64,000 bases of DNA from Fumia sp045615345 (GCA_045615345.1 JAZLER010000013.1:1-64000); one strand, 5' to 3'; shown: positions 33,477 through 41,996, counted from the first letter of the stretch. The notes: generated from the sequence alone by a model not told the origin. Translations and numbers: made by a program.

Positions 33477-35618
33477 TTATTTACCTATCACGGTATTCAC
33501 TGCCATTTTACCGCTGTCATAGAGGTAATACCATTTTCCTTTATCTTCTATCCAGCCTTTTGCCATAGCACCGGAGTTTTTTAGATAATACCAGTTACCG
33601 TTATCGTAAATCCAGCCGGTTGCCATTGCTCCTGAGGACTTCAGATAGTACCAGGTGTTATTAACAAGTGTCCATCCGGTAGCCATACCGCCCCAGGATT
33701 TTAAGTAATACCAGGTATTACTTACACTCTGCCAGCCTGTCTGCATTATACTCTTATCGAAGTAATACCATGCATTGCCTATATACTGCCATCCCGAAAT
33801 ATTCTTACCATCTTTTTTATAAATCCAGCTACCATCTGAGAGTTTTTCCCAGCCACTCTTTACAGGTTCTTTTTCTATGGTTTCTTCTTTTTCCTCTGTA
33901 GGTTTTGAAGTAGTATTTTCCCCTCTTCCGCCACTTGAAGAGCCACCGCCTCCCGAAGAACCTGAACCGTAACCATAGTCATAATCATTTTCAGGCAATT
34001 CACAGTAATCAAGAATATACAAAGGCTCTCTGCCCTCAAGCATTCTTAAGTAGGAAACCATACCATAAAATACCTGATTTGTAGCAACTTCACTTGTTCC
34101 CGTATCTTTGGTGTGACAGATACTTCCATCGGAAAGCTGATAGCCTGAAACAACCTTGAGAAGTGTTTTGTTGTTTTTTATAAATCTTCTGTCGGTCTCA
34201 CAATCAATACCAAGTGAGGAAAGTGCAACAATAACCTGAGCAGTAGTTTCGGGATTTTCAATACCGTAGTTTGCAAATTCGCCGTTTGATTTCTGTCTTT
34301 CGGAGATAAGTTCCAAAGCATCATTAACTGCATCTTTAACATCCGTGTTGGTTCTGTATTGCGGTGCGAGCGCCTGGAGAACCATTGCGGTAACGTCAAC
34401 GTCACCTGTTTCACCGCTTATAGCCCAGCCACCGTCAGCAAGCTGAAATTCAAGGATTTTTTTAGTTACATTTTTAACGGTATGACTTCCTTTCTCGTAT
34501 CCGTTGTTAAGTAAATGCAAGCCGTACACGTAGCTCATTATTCCCTGTTCGCCTGTAGAATCACGCAATGTCTTTTCGATATAATCGTCGGTGCTTCCTA
34601 TTGCTGCAAGAATCAAAGCGTATTTAAGCTTTGAAGAATCGGAAGTAATATCTTTATCATCAAGATATCTGAGCAAAGCTCTCTCATATTCCTCAAAATC
34701 GTAACGTTTGTACTGGCTGAGTCCAAAAATATACCATTCTGCAGTAGTGCCTGCGTAGTATGTAAGTGCTTCATCAATCCACATTTGTTCAGATCTTACA
34801 TCTTCTGTTTCAAGATTATACTTGATAATCTTATCAAGGATTTTTTCGGGATCAGCCGTTACGGGAAGTGTCGAACCGCCTCCACCACCTCCACCGGGAG
34901 TGGGATTAACTCCACCTGACTCACCTTCGGAATCCTTTGAAACAGTTACTTTACATATCGGTGCTACAATTACAGCTTCCGAAACTGCGCTTACTACATA
35001 TTCACCTTCAGTTTCAATTTTAAATGTGGCTTTACCCTCAGCATCGGTTTTAACGTCAATCTTGTCACCGTTTACAGTAATGTCAGCACCAGCAAGTGGC
35101 AAAGATATGGGTGCCCAGTTTTCATCATATCCTGCATATGATAATGTCAGGGTAATCTCTTCGTTTTCTTTTACAGAAACTGTTCTCTTGTCAAAGTATG
35201 TGTACTTATCTGACCACGAAGTCAAATCGGTATAGGAATAAGCATTTAAATAATCACCGTCTTTAACTTCGGTTGTAAGTCCCATTGCAGAAGCATCATT
35301 TAAGTAATATCCGTAGCTTCCACCATTTGTATTACCCCAGAGAGTGTCGATCTGTAGACCGTAGCTGCCTTCAGAATATACAAATCCGTTTTCGCCCTCA
35401 TATTTCTCGTTATGAACGGCAATAAGTGCATCGCAGATTGTAATCTTCTCATCGTTATCAAGGTCAGTTACGGTAATGTCTTCCTGAGCTACTGCAATTT
35501 TCCCGTCTTTATCACAAATTGTAACAAAAACGCTCAAACTGTTCTCTGCAAATGTTACAGCAGTAAAGAGCTGTAAAACAATTATTGCAGAAAGTAAAAA
35601 TGAGATAATCTTTTTCAT
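33477..35618 (-). CDS. Secreted intrinsic-factor-like protein: DUF4430, alpha/alpha-barrel, cell-wall-binding repeats
   Basis: A 713-residue exported protein. Residues 1-25 are a signal peptide. Residues about 28-130 are a DUF4430 domain, the family of the transcobalamin/intrinsic factor beta domain (TLWGNTNGGSYGYYLND, VKDGDYLNAYSY). A beta-sandwich follows (about 135-225), then a Gly-rich linker. Residues about 255-520 form an alpha/alpha-barrel of the prenyltransferase/cobalamin-binding type (LADGGWAISGETGDVDVTAM, ENPETTAQVIVALSSLGID). After a second low-complexity linker, five or six CW_binding repeats (GWIYDNGNWYYLKNSGAMAK) end the protein and should hold it to the wall. It lies behind a cobalamin riboswitch. 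I infer surface corrinoid capture; domain order is reversed relative to the animal carriers. Confidence 0.88.
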   Translation of the reverse strand: MKKIISFLLSAIIVLQLFTAVTFAENSLSVFVTICDKDGKIAVAQEDITVTDLDNDEKITICDALIAVHNEKYEGENGFVYSEGSYGLQIDTLWGNTNGGSYGYYLNDASAMGLTTEVKDGDYLNAYSYTDLTSWSDKYTYFDKRTVSVKENEEITLTLSYAGYDENWAPISLPLAGADITVNGDKIDVKTDAEGKATFKIETEGEYVVSAVSEAVIVAPICKVTVSKDSEGESGGVNPTPGGGGGGGSTLPVTADPEKILDKIIKYNLETEDVRSEQMWIDEALTYYAGTTAEWYIFGLSQYKRYDFEEYERALLRYLDDKDITSDSSKLKYALILAAIGSTDDYIEKTLRDSTGEQGIMSYVYGLHLLNNGYEKGSHTVKNVTKKILEFQLADGGWAISGETGDVDVTAMVLQALAPQYRTNTDVKDAVNDALELISERQKSNGEFANYGIENPETTAQVIVALSSLGIDCETDRRFIKNNKTLLKVVSGYQLSDGSICHTKDTGTSEVATNQVFYGMVSYLRMLEGREPLYILDYCELPENDYDYGYGSGSSGGGGSSSGGRGENTTSKPTEEKEETIEKEPVKSGWEKLSDGSWIYKKDGKNISGWQYIGNAWYYFDKSIMQTGWQSVSNTWYYLKSWGGMATGWTLVNNTWYYLKSSGAMATGWIYDNGNWYYLKNSGAMAKGWIEDKGKWYYLYDSGKMAVNTVIGK

Positions 35619-35800
35619 TTTCTTTTCTCCTTTTTTTCTTTAATTCCCGCTTCTTCCAGAGCTCTCGGCCAGGGGCCTAAGTAGGCTTTTATCCGCGAGC
35701 GGGTCACTTCATCAAAATCATCTTTTTTGGGAAGTCTTCCGAGTTCATTATACTTTTCCTTTAATAAGCAAATTGCCCATTCCCGCTTTTCGCCTGACAT
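35615..35800 (-). CDS. Small protein with homing-endonuclease-associated repeat
   Basis: A 61-residue soluble protein starting MSGEKREWAICLLKEKY at the ATG at 35800, with GGAGGTGG just upstream. NELGRLPKKDDFDEVTRSR then AYLGPWPRALEEAGI matches the HNH-associated repeat (usually several in tandem, each around 50 residues); here a single repeat stands alone without a nuclease. It is the first gene under the cobalamin riboswitch and overlaps the secreted protein gene by ATGA. It may be DNA- or RNA-binding; its link to B12 is unknown. Confidence 0.8.
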   Translation of the reverse strand: MSGEKREWAICLLKEKYNELGRLPKKDDFDEVTRSRIKAYLGPWPRALEEAGIKEKKEKRK

Positions 35801-35812
35801 AAAACCACCTCC

Positions 35813-35851
35813 AAAAAAATACCCCTTTAACCCAAACAAGGTTAAAGGAGT
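35813..35851 (-). terminator. Riboswitch expression-platform terminator
   Basis: On the minus strand actcctttaacc and ggttaaaggggt form a long stem followed by eight T, ending at the ribosome site of the 61-residue gene. It is the OFF structure of the cobalamin riboswitch. Confidence 0.92.
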
Positions 35852-35939
35852 ACAACAGACAATCAAACAAAAGCTTTAAAGAGTCACCAATAAAGCTGAT
35901 AGCAGCGATATATCGGTTGCACCCTTCACACCAAAGCTT

Positions 35940-36115
35940 GTGTTAAACCTAAAAAGACACGGCAGGTTTCCTGACTTATGACCTTTTCAAAAAGCATCCC
36001 TTCTCAGAAATAATCCAATGGCAATGACACTTTTTATCAGTCAAATACAGTAATGGCGGTTGTTACGGATTCTGACCGTATTCCCTTTTTCATTTAGAAA
36101 ATAAACCGCATCTTC
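35940..36115 (-). promoter_or_regulatory. Cobalamin riboswitch
   Basis: On the minus strand the conserved blocks appear in order: aagggaatacggtcagaatc, then aaccgccattactgta, then cattgccattgg, then gagaaggga, and finally the B12 box aagtcaggaaacctgccgtg at 35958-35977. Spacing fits the Rfam cobalamin class. A 90-base linker leads to an intrinsic terminator directly before the first gene, so ligand binding should turn the operon off at the transcription level. Confidence 0.96.
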
Positions 36116-36138
36116 TCAATCGGTATTCAATTTTCTTT

Positions 36139-36167
36139 ATTATATCACTAATTTTCTGATAATGCAA
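36139..36167 (-). promoter_or_regulatory. Sigma-A promoter of the B12-regulated operon
   Basis: Minus-strand TTGCAT (36162-36167), 17-bp spacer, TATAAT (36139-36144), with the riboswitch aptamer beginning about 20 bases downstream of the predicted start. Confidence 0.9.
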
Positions 36168-36231
36168 TATAGTAAAACAAATATTTTTTTTAACAAAACA
36201 AAGCCGACAGTTTAAGCAGGAGTCTGTAAAA

Positions 36232-36284
36232 CAGCTCTTGGCTCTCCCTCTGGGAGAGCTGTCACCGCAGGTGACTGAGAGGGC
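36232..36284. repeat. Palindromic repeat downstream of the DUF559 gene
   Basis: gctctccctctgggagagc (36241-36259) is a hairpin, followed by tcaccgcaggtgactgagag, a second hairpin. It ends two bases before the stop codon of the DUF559 gene. Similar composition to the repeats at 42170 and 56050. Confidence 0.7.
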
Positions 36285-36285
36285 A

Positions 36286-36642
36286 TTACATCCTTTCTTT
36301 AATAGCAAAGTCAATTTGCATACACACGGTGTAAAAATCCCTGTCAATATCCCGGTTGGAAAATCGCAGAACCTCCAATCCAAGAGCAGTCAGAAAACGA
36401 GAGCGTTCAGCATCATAACTAAGGCCCCGGGGTTCATAATGCTGAGACCCATCCAATTCAATTACCAGTCTGGCAGAAGCACAGTAAAAATCCACTATGT
36501 AATTTCCGATAATCCGCTGTTTGTAAATTTTCACCGGATATTTGCGGAGAAAAAGATACCAGAGCTTGCGTTCATGGGGTGTCATCTCCCTGCGAAGCCG
36601 TCTGGCGTTTTCCAATTGGCTGTTGTCTTTTGGTATGGTCAT
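36286..36642 (-). CDS. DUF559 endonuclease-fold protein
   Basis: A 118-residue protein of the Vsr/PD-(D/E)xK-like DUF559 family. RRLRREMTPHERKLWYL leads to IIGNYIVDFYCASARLVIE and LDGSQHYEPRG, with catalytic Asp and Glu/Asp positions intact, then FLTALGLEVLRFSNRDI. The ATG at 36642 is preceded by GAGGGT, which lies within a repeat element; the open frame further upstream is repeat sequence. Both gene ends touch palindromic repeats. It may be a nuclease that mobilises them, as RAYT proteins do for REP elements; this is inference. Confidence 0.88.
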   Translation of the reverse strand: MTIPKDNSQLENARRLRREMTPHERKLWYLFLRKYPVKIYKQRIIGNYIVDFYCASARLVIELDGSQHYEPRGLSYDAERSRFLTALGLEVLRFSNRDIDRDFYTVCMQIDFAIKERM

Positions 36643-36644
36643 TT

Positions 36645-36693
36645 TACCCTCTCCGTCCTCGCTATGCTCGTCCACCTCTCCCAAAGGGGGCAA
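36645..36693. repeat. Repeat element upstream of the DUF559 gene
   Basis: Read on the minus strand: a ccctttgggagaggtggacg hairpin-type start, then a agcatagcgaggacggagag tail that supplies the DUF559 ribosome site. Same compositional type as the repeats elsewhere in the window. Confidence 0.65.
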
Positions 36694-36803
36694 CAAGAAC
36701 AATACACAAAAATATATAAAACTCCATCTAAAGAACAAGCACAGTAAATTATATTACTGTGCCCGTTAGTTTTTATATTGTTCCGTTATTTTTGTACCAA
36801 ACT

Positions 36804-37487
36804 TTATCTGTCAAGAATAAGTTTTGTGAGTTCAACGGGGTTAACGATTTCGTTACCTTTGTAAACACGCATATTACCGGAAGCGATTTCGTCAATGAGG
36901 ATAACTTCGTCATTGTTGTAACCGAACTCAAATTTGATATCCCAGAGGTCAAGACCAATGGATTTAAGGTCGTCAGCGACAATCTTTGTGATTTTTAATG
37001 TCTGTTCTTTCATACTTTCAAACATTTCTTCAGACATAACACCCAAAGCTGCAAGACCTTCGGAAGTTACAAGGGGGTCACCCTTTTCGTCATTTTTGAA
37101 AGTACACTCAACATATCCGCCTTCCAAAGGAGTACCATCTTTGATGTACTCGCCGTATCTGCGGATAAAGCTGCCTGTAGCAACCAAACGGCAGATAACT
37201 TCAAGACCATGTCCGAATACCTTACCGGGCAAAACTTCCATTGTAGCGTTTTCTACATCAGCACTTACATAATGAGTTTTAATGCCTGCTTTTTTAAGCA
37301 AATCAAAATAATACACAGAGGTTCTGAGGTTAGCTTTTCCGATACCTTCGATTTTGAGTCCTACAGAGTTCTCACCGGGATCGAAAACGCCGTCTTTACC
37401 TGTGCAGTCATCCTTGAACTTGAGCAATACATTGCCGTTGTCAAGGCTATACACATCTTTTGTTTTACCTTCATAGATTTTTTTCAT
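36804..37487 (-). CDS. purC: SAICAR synthetase
   Basis: A 227-residue enzyme of purine synthesis joining CAIR with aspartate. MKKIYEGKTKDVYSLDNGN is the ATP-binding start; CRLVATGSFIRRYG near residue 92 and LIDEIASGNMRVYK near 190 are family motifs. The ATG at 37487 has a GAGG site; the frame extending to 37613 is not used. It stands alone, apart from other pur genes. Confidence 0.96.
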   Translation of the reverse strand: MKKIYEGKTKDVYSLDNGNVLLKFKDDCTGKDGVFDPGENSVGLKIEGIGKANLRTSVYYFDLLKKAGIKTHYVSADVENATMEVLPGKVFGHGLEVICRLVATGSFIRRYGEYIKDGTPLEGGYVECTFKNDEKGDPLVTSEGLAALGVMSEEMFESMKEQTLKITKIVADDLKSIGLDLWDIKFEFGYNNDEVILIDEIASGNMRVYKGNEIVNPVELTKLILDR

Positions 37488-37581
37488 AATTTTGCCTCTT
37501 TTCAAAAAGTATATATTTCCAACAAAAATAATATAACACAAAACGGTTACAAATTCAATATTTTTTGCAAAAAAATTTTTG

Positions 37582-38730
37582 TTATTTTGAAAGCTCGTCA
37601 CAAAGTTTTTCAAGTTTTAGCATACTCTCATCATTCAATGCAGAAAGAATGGTAACATCAGCATCGATATACTCCAAGTTTTTGGAGTTTTCAAGCATCT
37701 TTTTCATAACCTTTGTGGCATTGGGAGCCCAAGAACCGTTTTCAATAAACGCTACTTTTTTGTTCTGGAAATTACGCTCTGTGAGGTGGTTTATAAAGTC
37801 ACGCATAAAGGGGAAAACTTCGTTATTGTAAGTGGAAGCAGCAAATACCACCCTGTCGTACCTGAAAGCATCTTCTACGGCTTCCGCTATATCGTCACGG
37901 GCAAGGTCGTTAACAGAAACTTTTATTCCCTTTTCCTCAAGCATTTTTGCAAACTTTAACGCAGCATTCATTGTGTTCCCGTAAATTGAAGCCACATTGA
38001 TGGTAACACCCTCGGTTTCGGATTTGTAGCCTGACCAGATATCGTAAAGATTAAAATAATATTCTAAATTTTCAGAAAGTACAGGGCCATGTAAAGGACA
38101 GATTTTCTGAATATCCAGAGCCTTTGCCTTCTTTAAAACATTCTGCACCTGAACGCCGTATTTGCCGACAATCCCGAAATAATATCTTCTCGCCTCACAA
38201 GCCCATTCCTCATCGGTGTCAAGGGTTCCGAACTTACCGAAAGCATCAGCCGAAAATAAAATTTTCTCACAGCTTTCATAGCTCATAATAACCTCGGGCC
38301 AGTGCACCATCGGAGCTGTGATAAAGTTTAAGGTATGTTCTCCTAAAGGAAGTGTGTCCCCTTCCCCCACTACGATCTGTCTTTCCTTGAAATCATCTCC
38401 GAAGAAATTCTTCATCATCACGAAAGCCTTCTGTGAAGATACGATTTTCGCATCGGGAAAAGCTTTTACAAAATGTGTGATACTCGAGGAATGGTCGGGT
38501 TCCATATGCTGTACCACAAGATAATCGGGAGCTTTACCATTCAGTTCATTTTTGATTTTTGCAAGCCATTCATCAGAAAACCTTCCGTCAACCGAATCCA
38601 TAACGGCAATTTTATCATCAAGTAAAAGATAAGAATTATAAGCAATTCCGTCCGGAACAAAATACTGTCCTTCAAACAAATCTATATGATGGTCGTCTAC
38701 ACCAATGTATTTAATATTCTCGGTAATCAT
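37582..38730 (-). CDS. fprA: Flavodiiron protein (FprA, class A)
   Basis: A 382-residue oxygen or nitric-oxide reductase. The N-terminal beta-lactamase-like domain binds a di-iron centre through HMEPDHSSS near residue 79, PMVHWPEVIM near 140 and CPLHGPVLS near 218. The C-terminal part (about 245-382) is a flavodoxin domain that binds FMN (INVASIYGNTMNAALK). The natural electron donor, rubredoxin, is encoded nearby at 39551. Ten bases downstream of the ZIP gene. Protects an anaerobe from oxygen. Confidence 0.95.
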   Translation of the reverse strand: MITENIKYIGVDDHHIDLFEGQYFVPDGIAYNSYLLLDDKIAVMDSVDGRFSDEWLAKIKNELNGKAPDYLVVQHMEPDHSSSITHFVKAFPDAKIVSSQKAFVMMKNFFGDDFKERQIVVGEGDTLPLGEHTLNFITAPMVHWPEVIMSYESCEKILFSADAFGKFGTLDTDEEWACEARRYYFGIVGKYGVQVQNVLKKAKALDIQKICPLHGPVLSENLEYYFNLYDIWSGYKSETEGVTINVASIYGNTMNAALKFAKMLEEKGIKVSVNDLARDDIAEAVEDAFRYDRVVFAASTYNNEVFPFMRDFINHLTERNFQNKKVAFIENGSWAPNATKVMKKMLENSKNLEYIDADVTILSALNDESMLKLEKLCDELSK

Positions 38731-38740
38731 TTTAATTCTC

Positions 38741-39493
38741 CTAACCTAATAAAACATCCGTCACAAGCATAAGACAAAATCCTGTAAGCAAAGCGTATGT
38801 AGCGCCTCTCTCGTGCCCGTGTGCGTGGGTTTCAGGTATCATTTCATCACTTACAACATAAAGCATTGTACCGCCTGCAAACGCCAGAGCAAAAGGCAAT
38901 ATCGCAGAAGACAGAGAAACTGCAAAATATCCGATTAAAGTTCCCACAACCTCGACAAGTCCCGTAATCATAGCGAGCACAAAGGTCCTCTGAGGTTTAA
39001 TCCCTGCCGAAAGCATCGGCGCAATAATCACCATACCCTCAGGGATATTCTGCAAAGCAATTCCCCCTGCTATCAGAAGCGCCTGTGAGGTATCGCCCGA
39101 ACCAAATCCGACACCTGCCGCAATACCTTCGGGCAGATTATGAATAGCAATCGCCATAACAAACAAAAGGACACGGCTTAAATTTTCGTTATACCTGCCT
39201 TCGGGAGTCGCCCCTGCAATCTTATGGAGATGCGGAACAAGTTTGTCAATAAGACTTATACACAAAGCACCCACAAAAATCCCCGACACAGTGACCACAA
39301 GCGGATACTTTCCTCCGTACTCAAGAGATGGTACAACAAGCCCGAGTATCGCCGCCGACAGCATAACACCTGCTGCAAACGACAACACTATATCAGAAAA
39401 CTTATGGGAAACTTTTTTAAATATAAAGCCGATAAGTGCACCAATAATTGTGGCACCACCGACACCAAAAGCTGTCAACAAAACAAGTTTCAT
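38741..39493 (-). CDS. ZIP-family metal transporter
   Basis: A 250-residue membrane protein with eight helices. IAIHNLPEGIAAGVGFGSGD near residue 125 and ALQNIPEGMVIIAPM near 155 form the binuclear metal site of ZIP transporters, and SDEMIPETHAHGHE near the end is a further His-rich site. The ATG at 39493 with a GAGG site is chosen. Probably imports zinc or iron; its place between rubredoxin and fprA suggests iron supply for those proteins. Confidence 0.93.
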   Translation of the reverse strand: MKLVLLTAFGVGGATIIGALIGFIFKKVSHKFSDIVLSFAAGVMLSAAILGLVVPSLEYGGKYPLVVTVSGIFVGALCISLIDKLVPHLHKIAGATPEGRYNENLSRVLLFVMAIAIHNLPEGIAAGVGFGSGDTSQALLIAGGIALQNIPEGMVIIAPMLSAGIKPQRTFVLAMITGLVEVVGTLIGYFAVSLSSAILPFALAFAGGTMLYVVSDEMIPETHAHGHERGATYALLTGFCLMLVTDVLLG

Positions 39494-39511
39494 AATTTTT
39501 ATCCTCACACT

Positions 39512-39543
39512 TAAAATCCCCACAACGCAAAACCGCTGTGGGA
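39512..39543 (-). terminator. Hairpin between rubredoxin and ZIP genes
   Basis: Minus-strand ttcccaca / tgtgggga stem with a long loop followed by ttttaag. A weak terminator that may leave some read-through into the ZIP-fprA genes. Confidence 0.65.
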
Positions 39544-39550
39544 ATTCATA

Positions 39551-39709
39551 TTATGCTTCGCTGAATTCTTCTTTGCCCACGCCACAAAGAGGACAAACGA
39601 AATCATCAGGCAAATCCTCGAATTTTGTACCGGGTGCGATACCGTTATCGGGGTCACCCAGAGCTTCGTCATATTCCCAGCCACAAACATCACATACATA
39701 CTTTTTCAT
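39551..39709 (-). CDS. Rubredoxin
   Basis: A 52-residue electron-transfer protein. MKKYVCDVCGWEYDEALGD and DFVCPLCGVGKEEFSEA hold the two CxxCG knuckles that bind one iron; GIAPGTKFEDLP lies between them. GGAGGT ribosome site. Likely donor to the flavodiiron protein. It is too short for typical ORF cut-offs. Confidence 0.97.
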   Translation of the reverse strand: MKKYVCDVCGWEYDEALGDPDNGIAPGTKFEDLPDDFVCPLCGVGKEEFSEA

Positions 39710-39763
39710 AACATTTTACCTCCAAGCTAAAATTGTATTAATATTTTATACTTATTATGGATG

Positions 39764-39792
39764 ATTATACCATAAATCAGTATATAAATCAA
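39764..39792 (-). promoter_or_regulatory. Sigma-A promoter of the rubredoxin gene
   Basis: Minus-strand TTGATT (39787-39792), 17-bp spacer, TATAAT (39764-39769). Confidence 0.85.
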
Positions 39793-39811
39793 GAAATTTC
39801 ACAAAATTCCA

Positions 39812-40480
39812 CTATATCTTATACGCTTTCTCAGTGGGGACAGCAATTATAATTCCGTTCGCTTCCGAGGTTGCGCCAAACTCACGGTTTACCTCTTCCA
39901 TAATATGTGCGCTTGTTCTTAAGGGAGCTAAAATGCAAAGGATTTCTCTGTCACCGTCAACATTAGCATTTCCGACATTCGGCATCTGCTCGATATCAGC
40001 AAGTCTGCCTTTTATAACAGTTCCGCCCATAGCGCCTGCCTTTCTTGCAACCTGCATTACATCATCGGAATAACCTTCGTTTACCGAGATAACTATAAGA
40101 TTGTTATGATGTTCGTTTTTCATAGCTCCATCTCCCCTTTCGGTGTTTTTATCGTAATTAAACCCGAGCATTTCTGTTAAAATCCTGTTTGCGGCGGATA
40201 CCTTAAGAATAATCATAAGACCGCCGTATTTGTTATGGCTTTCAAAAGAAGTACCGAAATTCGCCATCATATCCTTGACCACATTTTCGTTGGCAAGGCT
40301 TATAATAATATCCTTGTCTTTTGTACCGAGTCCGAAGATATCCACCATTTCGGTGGGCGCTGTACCCATACCAACACACTGGAAATTCAGCTTGATGTTA
40401 AGGCTTTCAAGCTGTCTGATGAGTTTTTTACCCTTGTCACGCTCAACGATTGACAAAAGCATCATAGGGCGTTTAGTCAT
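39812..40480 (-). CDS. Tandem PII-like protein paired with DUF1538
   Basis: A 222-residue cytoplasmic protein composed of two GlnB-like ferredoxin folds: MMLLSIVERDKGKKLIRQL to about residue 105, and NNLIVISVNEGYSDDVMQV to the end with GGTVIKGR. Each half has the PII layout, but the T-loop uridylylation Tyr is not evident. It starts inside the DUF1538 gene (eight-base overlap) with AGGAGG. PII-like proteins typically control a linked transporter, here the DUF1538 protein. Confidence 0.82.
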   Translation of the reverse strand: MTKRPMMLLSIVERDKGKKLIRQLESLNIKLNFQCVGMGTAPTEMVDIFGLGTKDKDIIISLANENVVKDMMANFGTSFESHNKYGGLMIILKVSAANRILTEMLGFNYDKNTERGDGAMKNEHHNNLIVISVNEGYSDDVMQVARKAGAMGGTVIKGRLADIEQMPNVGNANVDGDREILCILAPLRTSAHIMEEVNREFGATSEANGIIIAVPTEKAYKI

Positions 40481-41996
40481 AAAAATCCTCCTCATCATGG
40501 AAATATATGATGTCGTCTTTTACCATACGGATTTCACTCTGAATTTTCTTGAGCATCATCATACGGCTTCTTCTTTCGTAGAAACCTAAAATCTGAATAG
40601 TAATGAGCGGTGCCATCGCAATCAAAGCTACAATTCCGAAAGCATCAGTCATAACATTTGAGCCTATAGCCTCGCACGCCCCCACTGCAAAAGGAAGCAT
40701 AAATGTGGAAGTCATCGGACCACTCGCAACTCCACCGGAGTCAAACGCGATACCTGTATACAATGTGGGAACAAAGAAACTGATAACAAGTGAAAGTGTA
40801 TACCCTACAATAAGGAAAGGAAGCACGGGAATTCCCGTAAGAACTCTCAGCATCGCAATTCCGACAGAAACCGAAACGCCGACAGAAAGTGCAAGTCCGA
40901 CAGCCCTCTGGGAAATAGCACCGCTTGTAATTTCACTTACCTGTCTTTTTAAAGAATGAACAGCAGGCTCAGCCGAAACTACAAAGTACCCCATCAGCAT
41001 ACCGATCGGTATAAGCATCACAGAAAATGAGCTTTCTGAAATCATCGCACCGATAAGTCTTCCTGCAGGCATAAACCCTACATTGGCACCCGTCAAAAAC
41101 AACACAAGCCCTATATATGTATAGACAAAACCAACAGACATCTTCAAAAGGTTATGAAGATGAAATCTTCTTGTAATGAGCTGAAAGATTATAAATAAAA
41201 GAACAATCGGCACAAAAGCTATAAGAATTTCTTCCATATACTTGGGAAGTGCGTGAGTAAACTGCTTGAACGCCTCAACAGTAGTAAACACCTCGGGGAT
41301 TTCGTACGCAGAAGTGGAAGGATGTGGTTTATAGAAAATACTGAGCAAAAGCACCGACAGAATAGGTCCGATACTGCAAAGCGCAACAAGACCGAAACTG
41401 TGCTCACCTGTATGCTTTTTGTTCGCCGCAAGACCTGCACCGAGCGCCATAATAAAAGGAACAGTGATAGGTCCCGTGGTAACTCCGCCCGAGTCAAAAG
41501 CAGTAGCAATAAACTCTTTCGGGGCAAAAACGGTAAGAGCTAAGATAAAAGCATAGAAAATAATAAGCAACGTTCTTAACGATAACTCTTTTTTGTTTCT
41601 GATTAAAGAAACACTTAAAAATATACCAACTCCCACCCCAACGCAGACTAAAAGCATAAGGTTAGGGATAGTCGGCACCTGTTCGGCAAGAACCTGCAAA
41701 TCAGGTTCGGAAATGGTAATGAAAAATCCCAGAATAAAGCATATTACAAGCGGAATAATAAATTTTTTACTCTTGCTTAAACTTTTACCGATACCGTCAC
41801 CGAGTGGCTCCATAGAAATCTGGGAACCAACGGTAAAAAAGCTCATACCTAAAATCAGTAAAACCGTTCCGAGTAAAAACATCACAAGCACACCTGCATC
41901 AAGCGGAATGCAAGTGACTGAAAGCATTAAAACTATAAGCGCTATCGGTATTACCGAGCTGAAAGATTCTTTAATTGAGGAAAAAATATGTGACAT
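40473..41996 (-). CDS. DUF1538 membrane protein with internal duplication
   Basis: A 507-residue membrane protein with about twelve helices in two homologous halves. AFDSGGVTTGPITVPFIMAL near residue 165 recurs as AFDSGGVASGPMTSTFMLPF near 420. PLDAGVLVMFLLGTVLLILG and GANVGFMPAGRLIG are also paired. The inverted-repeat layout suggests a transporter or channel. Substrate unknown. Co-expressed with the tandem PII-like protein. Confidence 0.88.
   Translation of the reverse strand: MSHIFSSIKESFSSVIPIALIVLMLSVTCIPLDAGVLVMFLLGTVLLILGMSFFTVGSQISMEPLGDGIGKSLSKSKKFIIPLVICFILGFFITISEPDLQVLAEQVPTIPNLMLLVCVGVGVGIFLSVSLIRNKKELSLRTLLIIFYAFILALTVFAPKEFIATAFDSGGVTTGPITVPFIMALGAGLAANKKHTGEHSFGLVALCSIGPILSVLLLSIFYKPHPSTSAYEIPEVFTTVEAFKQFTHALPKYMEEILIAFVPIVLLFIIFQLITRRFHLHNLLKMSVGFVYTYIGLVLFLTGANVGFMPAGRLIGAMISESSFSVMLIPIGMLMGYFVVSAEPAVHSLKRQVSEITSGAISQRAVGLALSVGVSVSVGIAMLRVLTGIPVLPFLIVGYTLSLVISFFVPTLYTGIAFDSGGVASGPMTSTFMLPFAVGACEAIGSNVMTDAFGIVALIAMAPLITIQILGFYERRSRMMMLKKIQSEIRMVKDDIIYFHDEEDFYD

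Noticed and set aside
36643..36738. N-terminal extension of the DUF559 protein
   Set aside because: The extra residues are encoded by repeat sequence and the family normally begins near MTIPKDN-like sequence; the ATG at 36642 has its own ribosome site.
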